Below are positions 60,358 to 64,000 of a stretch of 64,000 bases of DNA, in pieces. Position 1 is the first letter of the stretch; each line of letters begins with the position of its first letter. This stretch comes from Ptychodera flava (taxonomy: Eukaryota > Hemichordata > Enteropneusta > Ptychoderidae): the NCBI RefSeq assembly GCF_041260155.1, contig NW_027248277.1:20054872-20118871 (forward strand), given 5' to 3'. Both the position numbers and the translations under genes were made by a program. The notes under the pieces are model-generated. The model was not told the DNA's origin. It worked only from the letters and a program-made list of their open reading frames with translations, and searched no databases.

Positions 60358-60489
60358 TGGAGCATCCTTCAGCTGAGAGTGGATCACCCATGTGACTTGC
60401 TTGACAGTTGCATGCAAAGCTTCCAGGTTTGTTGACACAGACAGTGTTGGGAGCTGTACAATTCAAAGTCTCTGCACATTCATCAATAT
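60358..60489 (-). CDS. Calcium-binding EGF exon, locus C
   Basis: A 132-bp exon, acceptor TTGAGCAG and donor GTAAGTACA. It reads DIDECAETLNCTAPNTVCVN, KPGSFACNCQASHMG and DPLSAEGCS, with six cysteines in EGF order and the DIDEC plus aromatic signature of calcium-binding EGF modules. It is preceded in the protein by exons that I could not identify; the signal peptide and N-terminus are not found in the window. With the next three exons it encodes a calcium-binding EGF, an EGF, a membrane helix and a tail, the layout of many adhesion or signalling receptors. Confidence 0.88.
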
Positions 60490-60699
60490 CTGCTCAAAAA
60501 TAAACAAAATTCCATTTTTCCATATTTTTCTGGTCATCTTTGCCTTCTTCTCTGTTTAACCTAAGTTTGCATATACTCCCCATCCATCCATTGATCTATC
60601 TGTCTCAGTATTTATCTGCAAGGGTTAGAAAGGCTATCTAGTGTCAAACTTATCCGAATGAATTGATGACTGAGACTACAAGCTGCAACAACAGCTGCG

Positions 60700-60870
60700 C
60701 ATACAATGACTGCATTGGTAACAAAGTAACTGCAGTCATAAAATTGGTAACAAAGTAAGCATTGAGTGAATGGAATACTGCGAAAACTTCAAGTCAGGTT
60801 AGCACATAGACACTTGCAGACAGGTAAATCCAATGCTCTACAGCTGTGCATGTACCATCAATAGTGTGGA
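60700..60870. repeat. Minisatellite and EGF-exon relic at start of locus D
   Basis: GTAACAAAGTAACTGCAGTC-type repeats and then ACAGCTGTGCATGTACCATC at about 60,840, a relic of the EGF exon that is intact 0.8 kb to the left. It is the counterpart of 16,300-16,430. Confidence 0.6.
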
Positions 60871-63800
60871 ATGTTGAAATTCATTAGTCCTGTCACAAAC
60901 TCTGTCCTAAGAGGCTTGCATAGGCATGACAAAGCAGAGACAGTTGTCAGTGAGAGTAACTACACTAATGACATGGGAACTCAAGACCACTAGTCTGAGA
61001 AATATCATATGTAGTGGAGCATGGTGATGTGTTATTATTCCTTTTCCAGTGTCAAATACTAAATGTAGCAGTCCATCTTCCAGTAACTCAATAGGAATAA
61101 GACTAACGATTATTGTGGTTGTAGGATTCATGGCTTCAAAGACAGTGGCATGTGAACAATTTAGTCTGACTGAGAAATATATTGTCATGCTTACATGTTG
61201 GTGCTTCAGCCAACTAGGCAACTTGGTATGGCAAATGCATGTTACCTAATGAACTGTCAATATAAAAACAATATGTCAAGTAATATTATAATTATAACGC
61301 ATAAACTTTATTTACAACTTGTGTTACACATAAAATAGCTCTCTTTAAATAAGTTATTTCTCTTGAGAAAATCTAATAACAAACATTAAATAATAATAAC
61401 AGCACACAAATGTGTAAAAATTGTAAAACAACAAAAATGGCAAACACACACTGCCAAAACTCAGAAATCTGATAGAGGCAGAATGATAAAGGCATGGACA
61501 AAAATGATACATTTCACCTGTTTCTAGTTTCTGAACATTTTTAAAAGGTAAAATAATCAAGATGCACTCTTTCTTTTTCTAATTTTTATAATAACAAGCA
61601 ATTCTTTCATTTCAAGTTTGCCAACATTCTTTTTAATTTAAACTCTGGGTGCTGTGGTTTCACGCTCACTGCGTGTTTTTTCTAAATAAGTAAATCCTAT
61701 AGCTATACATCTGTTTGTACAGCATTGTTGAACTTCACACTTTTCTGTTTTTCACACTGAAAATATTTTTCAGAATTACTGGAAACTAGAAATGAACATT
61801 AAAATTCAATATTTGGACTCAACAGTAAGTCAAATTGTTTGAGTCTTAGTTGCCAGTGTCATTTCTCTTCACATGAAATCAAATTTTTGTTGAACTACGA
61901 CTTAAAATTAAATAACGTACTTTCAAATCACAATTTTCAAATGTCTCTGCTGTTCATTTCATGATATTAAACTTTTACCACATTGTTCAAAATCCTCCTT
62001 TGTTAAATTCTAGCACTGATATCATTTGCAGTCTTCATTATTCATGTAAAATGTGAGCAATATTTGTTGTTTGTCAGTTGCCTGGCAAGTCAAAAGATGA
62101 TGCCACTACAAGGACCCCATCAACACCCACCACAACGACACATCCTATGTATCACATTATGGCTTGGATGAGGGTTTAGGGTGGATATCAAGGAAGTAAC
62201 TGTGGTTGAACCACCATTGGTAGGACTTATTACCGTGGTAAGAAAGACATATTGTTATTATGACTTCAGCATACGGAATAACAAAGCAAGTTGGTAGAAG
62301 TAATATTTGTATCACCTTTTTATAGACCTTAATTAAATTACAGAAATGGACAAAGCTGTAACAAAGTAGCAAAGAAAATAAATTCTTTGGCACATTTCTT
62401 TCTAAATTCTAGCTGCCTTTGGCACTTTTTATTCTATTTACATTGCTTTTTCATCTGGAAAAATTGAATACTGCTAGGTAATTTTAATGGCAAAATGTAA
62501 ACAAACGCTTCATGACAAGCACACACAATACTGTATCTTTCTGATACATAAATAAGACATAGTCAAGATATTGGCATCAAGTCTTTGATTGGCTCTTGGT
62601 TTACCAAAGTATACTGATTAGCCAATCAAGCCACTTCTTAGAAAGCCAATGCAAATTAAAGCATGAATGGCTGACTATGATTGGATGACTGTAAATAGTG
62701 AAGGCTGGCAAGTTATAATCTTCTCTCTTGTGGAAGATTAGATAATAGCACACATGATTTCAAAAGTCATCATTATTTCAAACATTACAGTCTGAAAAAT
62801 AACAATAAATAGAAAATGTTTCATTCAACAAAATTGCAAATAAATGTTAACACAAAAATTCCCATTTTCTTACTTTCACAGGATGTGATGAAAAATTACC
62901 AGTCATGCAAGAAAGCTTAGTTTTGTAGTGGTCATTGACTACAAACAATCTTATTTTTTGATTGAAAGTACCGTGTTTTGTACAAGCAAACATCATACTG
63001 TAAAGAGTTTTGACAAGGTTCAAATGAGAAAAGTGGTAAGACTTGAGAAATCTTCTGATTATCACTCTTCATAATTGAGGAATTTCTTGATGATGTGCTG
63101 CTGATGACAACATGACTGTCCTTATTTTGTTGATAAAATCAATGTTTTTCTTAGAAGATGTACTGACTTAGACTAAGGGTTACATGATAAATTTGGAAGT
63201 AATAGATGGAGCAAAGTGAGGTTTATGGAGAAATGTCTGTTGTTGCCTTTTAGCCCCTGCCATCAAAGTTTGGTAGACATGAAACTGCAGGAGCATTTTC
63301 AGATACTTGTGTAAATTTTGAAGTATTTATATACGGTAGTTTAGTAATGTTGGTTATCTGCAAATGTAAGCTCATCTGCTTTCCTCTTTTTGCACTGCAC
63401 TTGTTTTTGAGGGTATTTTGTAATGTTGCAACTTTCAGCTACAGGGCACCTAACACTTTTGATTATTTTGAACAATTAAAAGATCAATTCTCCCAAATTA
63501 GTTTCAATCATGTTCAAATTGAACGTCACTTCGTGTGAAAGTTGGTGCCTTGCTGTTTAACAGAGTGGCTGACATGTCACTTTGTCATAGAAATCAGTGT
63601 TTCAGAGATATGCAAGCCTAACATGGATACAACATTCAACATCACTTTTGTAGTTTCATGTCACATGGTTTTGATACGTTTAGAGTAGAATTGTCAGTAT
63701 CTCATTGGCATGTGCAAAAATGCTCGTGAGGGTATGGTATTGTATAAAGGAATGAATGGTATGATATGATCAATGGTTGCATTCGGAGTCATTTTTTAAT

Positions 63801-64000
63801 GTTCTTGTACCTGTCTCAACTATTTCAACAGGATATTCATGTCTCCCACTGAGTCAATAGATGAAGGACCAGGTGAGACAGTTTGGAAAAATAAGTTATT
63901 TTATGAGAGAGATATTGGGTAGGTGTATTTCTCAGTTATCAGTCTTACATCTCATTTATTATAAACCTGAGGAATACATTTGAATTATTTTAACTGCACT
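60740..64000. repeat. Block X, copy 4 of 4 (locus D, cut by window end)
   Basis: Homologous to 4200-7300, 16,300-19,300 and 45,830-49,000. From about 63,750 it follows copy 3 rather than copies 1 and 2, so it keeps the ancestral sequence; its last EGF-gene exon should lie just past the window end. No further coding sequence is accepted, except the candidate exon noted in the findings (61,040-61,169). Confidence 0.75.

Overview
The window is AT-rich nuclear DNA from an animal: GT/AG introns, EGF and TRIM-NHL coding sequence, microsatellites and many nested transposons. Expanded RING/B-box/filamin/NHL genes, an intron-bearing EGF transmembrane gene and a Polinton together suggest a marine invertebrate. 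A deuterostome such as an acorn worm or lancelet is my best guess, but this is inference and no single feature proves it.

The host sequence is one tandemly amplified locus. Its unit is a minus-strand gene for a single-pass membrane protein (calcium-binding EGF, EGF, transmembrane segment, cytoplasmic tail), plus a plus-strand single-exon TRIM-NHL gene nested in the last intron. Locus A has its last exon at 7.2-7.4 kb, TRIM-A at 8.9-11.1 kb and a tail exon at 15.1-15.3 kb. Locus B has its last exon at 19.3-19.4 kb, TRIM-B at 21.1-22.5 kb, and tail and EGF remnants at 24.2-25.5 kb. Locus C has its last exon at 49.4-49.5 kb, TRIM-C at 53.2-55.4 kb, tail exon at 57.7-57.9 kb, and TM and EGF exons at 58.6-60.5 kb. 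Locus C is the only one with phase-compatible EGF-to-stop exons. A remnant of an earlier unit lies at 3.2-4.1 kb and a further unit starts at about 60.7 kb and runs off the end. TRIM-A is nearly whole; TRIM-B and TRIM-C are disrupted.

A complete-length Polinton/Maverick (25,540-42,523, about 17 kb) is inserted in the EGF gene of locus B. It has a 6-bp TATATA target duplication and long terminal inverted repeats built of short tandem subunits. It carries zinc-finger plus protein-primed type B DNA polymerase, packaging ATPase, chromodomain integrase, minor and major capsid proteins, adenovirus-type protease and small conserved proteins. It also has an opposite-strand gene with a PCIF1-like WW domain, a PC4-like domain and a Cys-rich C-terminus. 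It is a broken but fairly young fossil.

Right of the Polinton are two adjacent inverted-repeat elements (42.6-45.1 kb). Locus C carries a 2.6-kb inverted-repeat element that contains a LINE 3' end and a small satellite, and a 74-bp Harbinger-like MITE whose empty site is preserved in loci A and B. The first 3.1 kb shows no recognisable gene. No rRNA, tRNA or CRISPR was seen.
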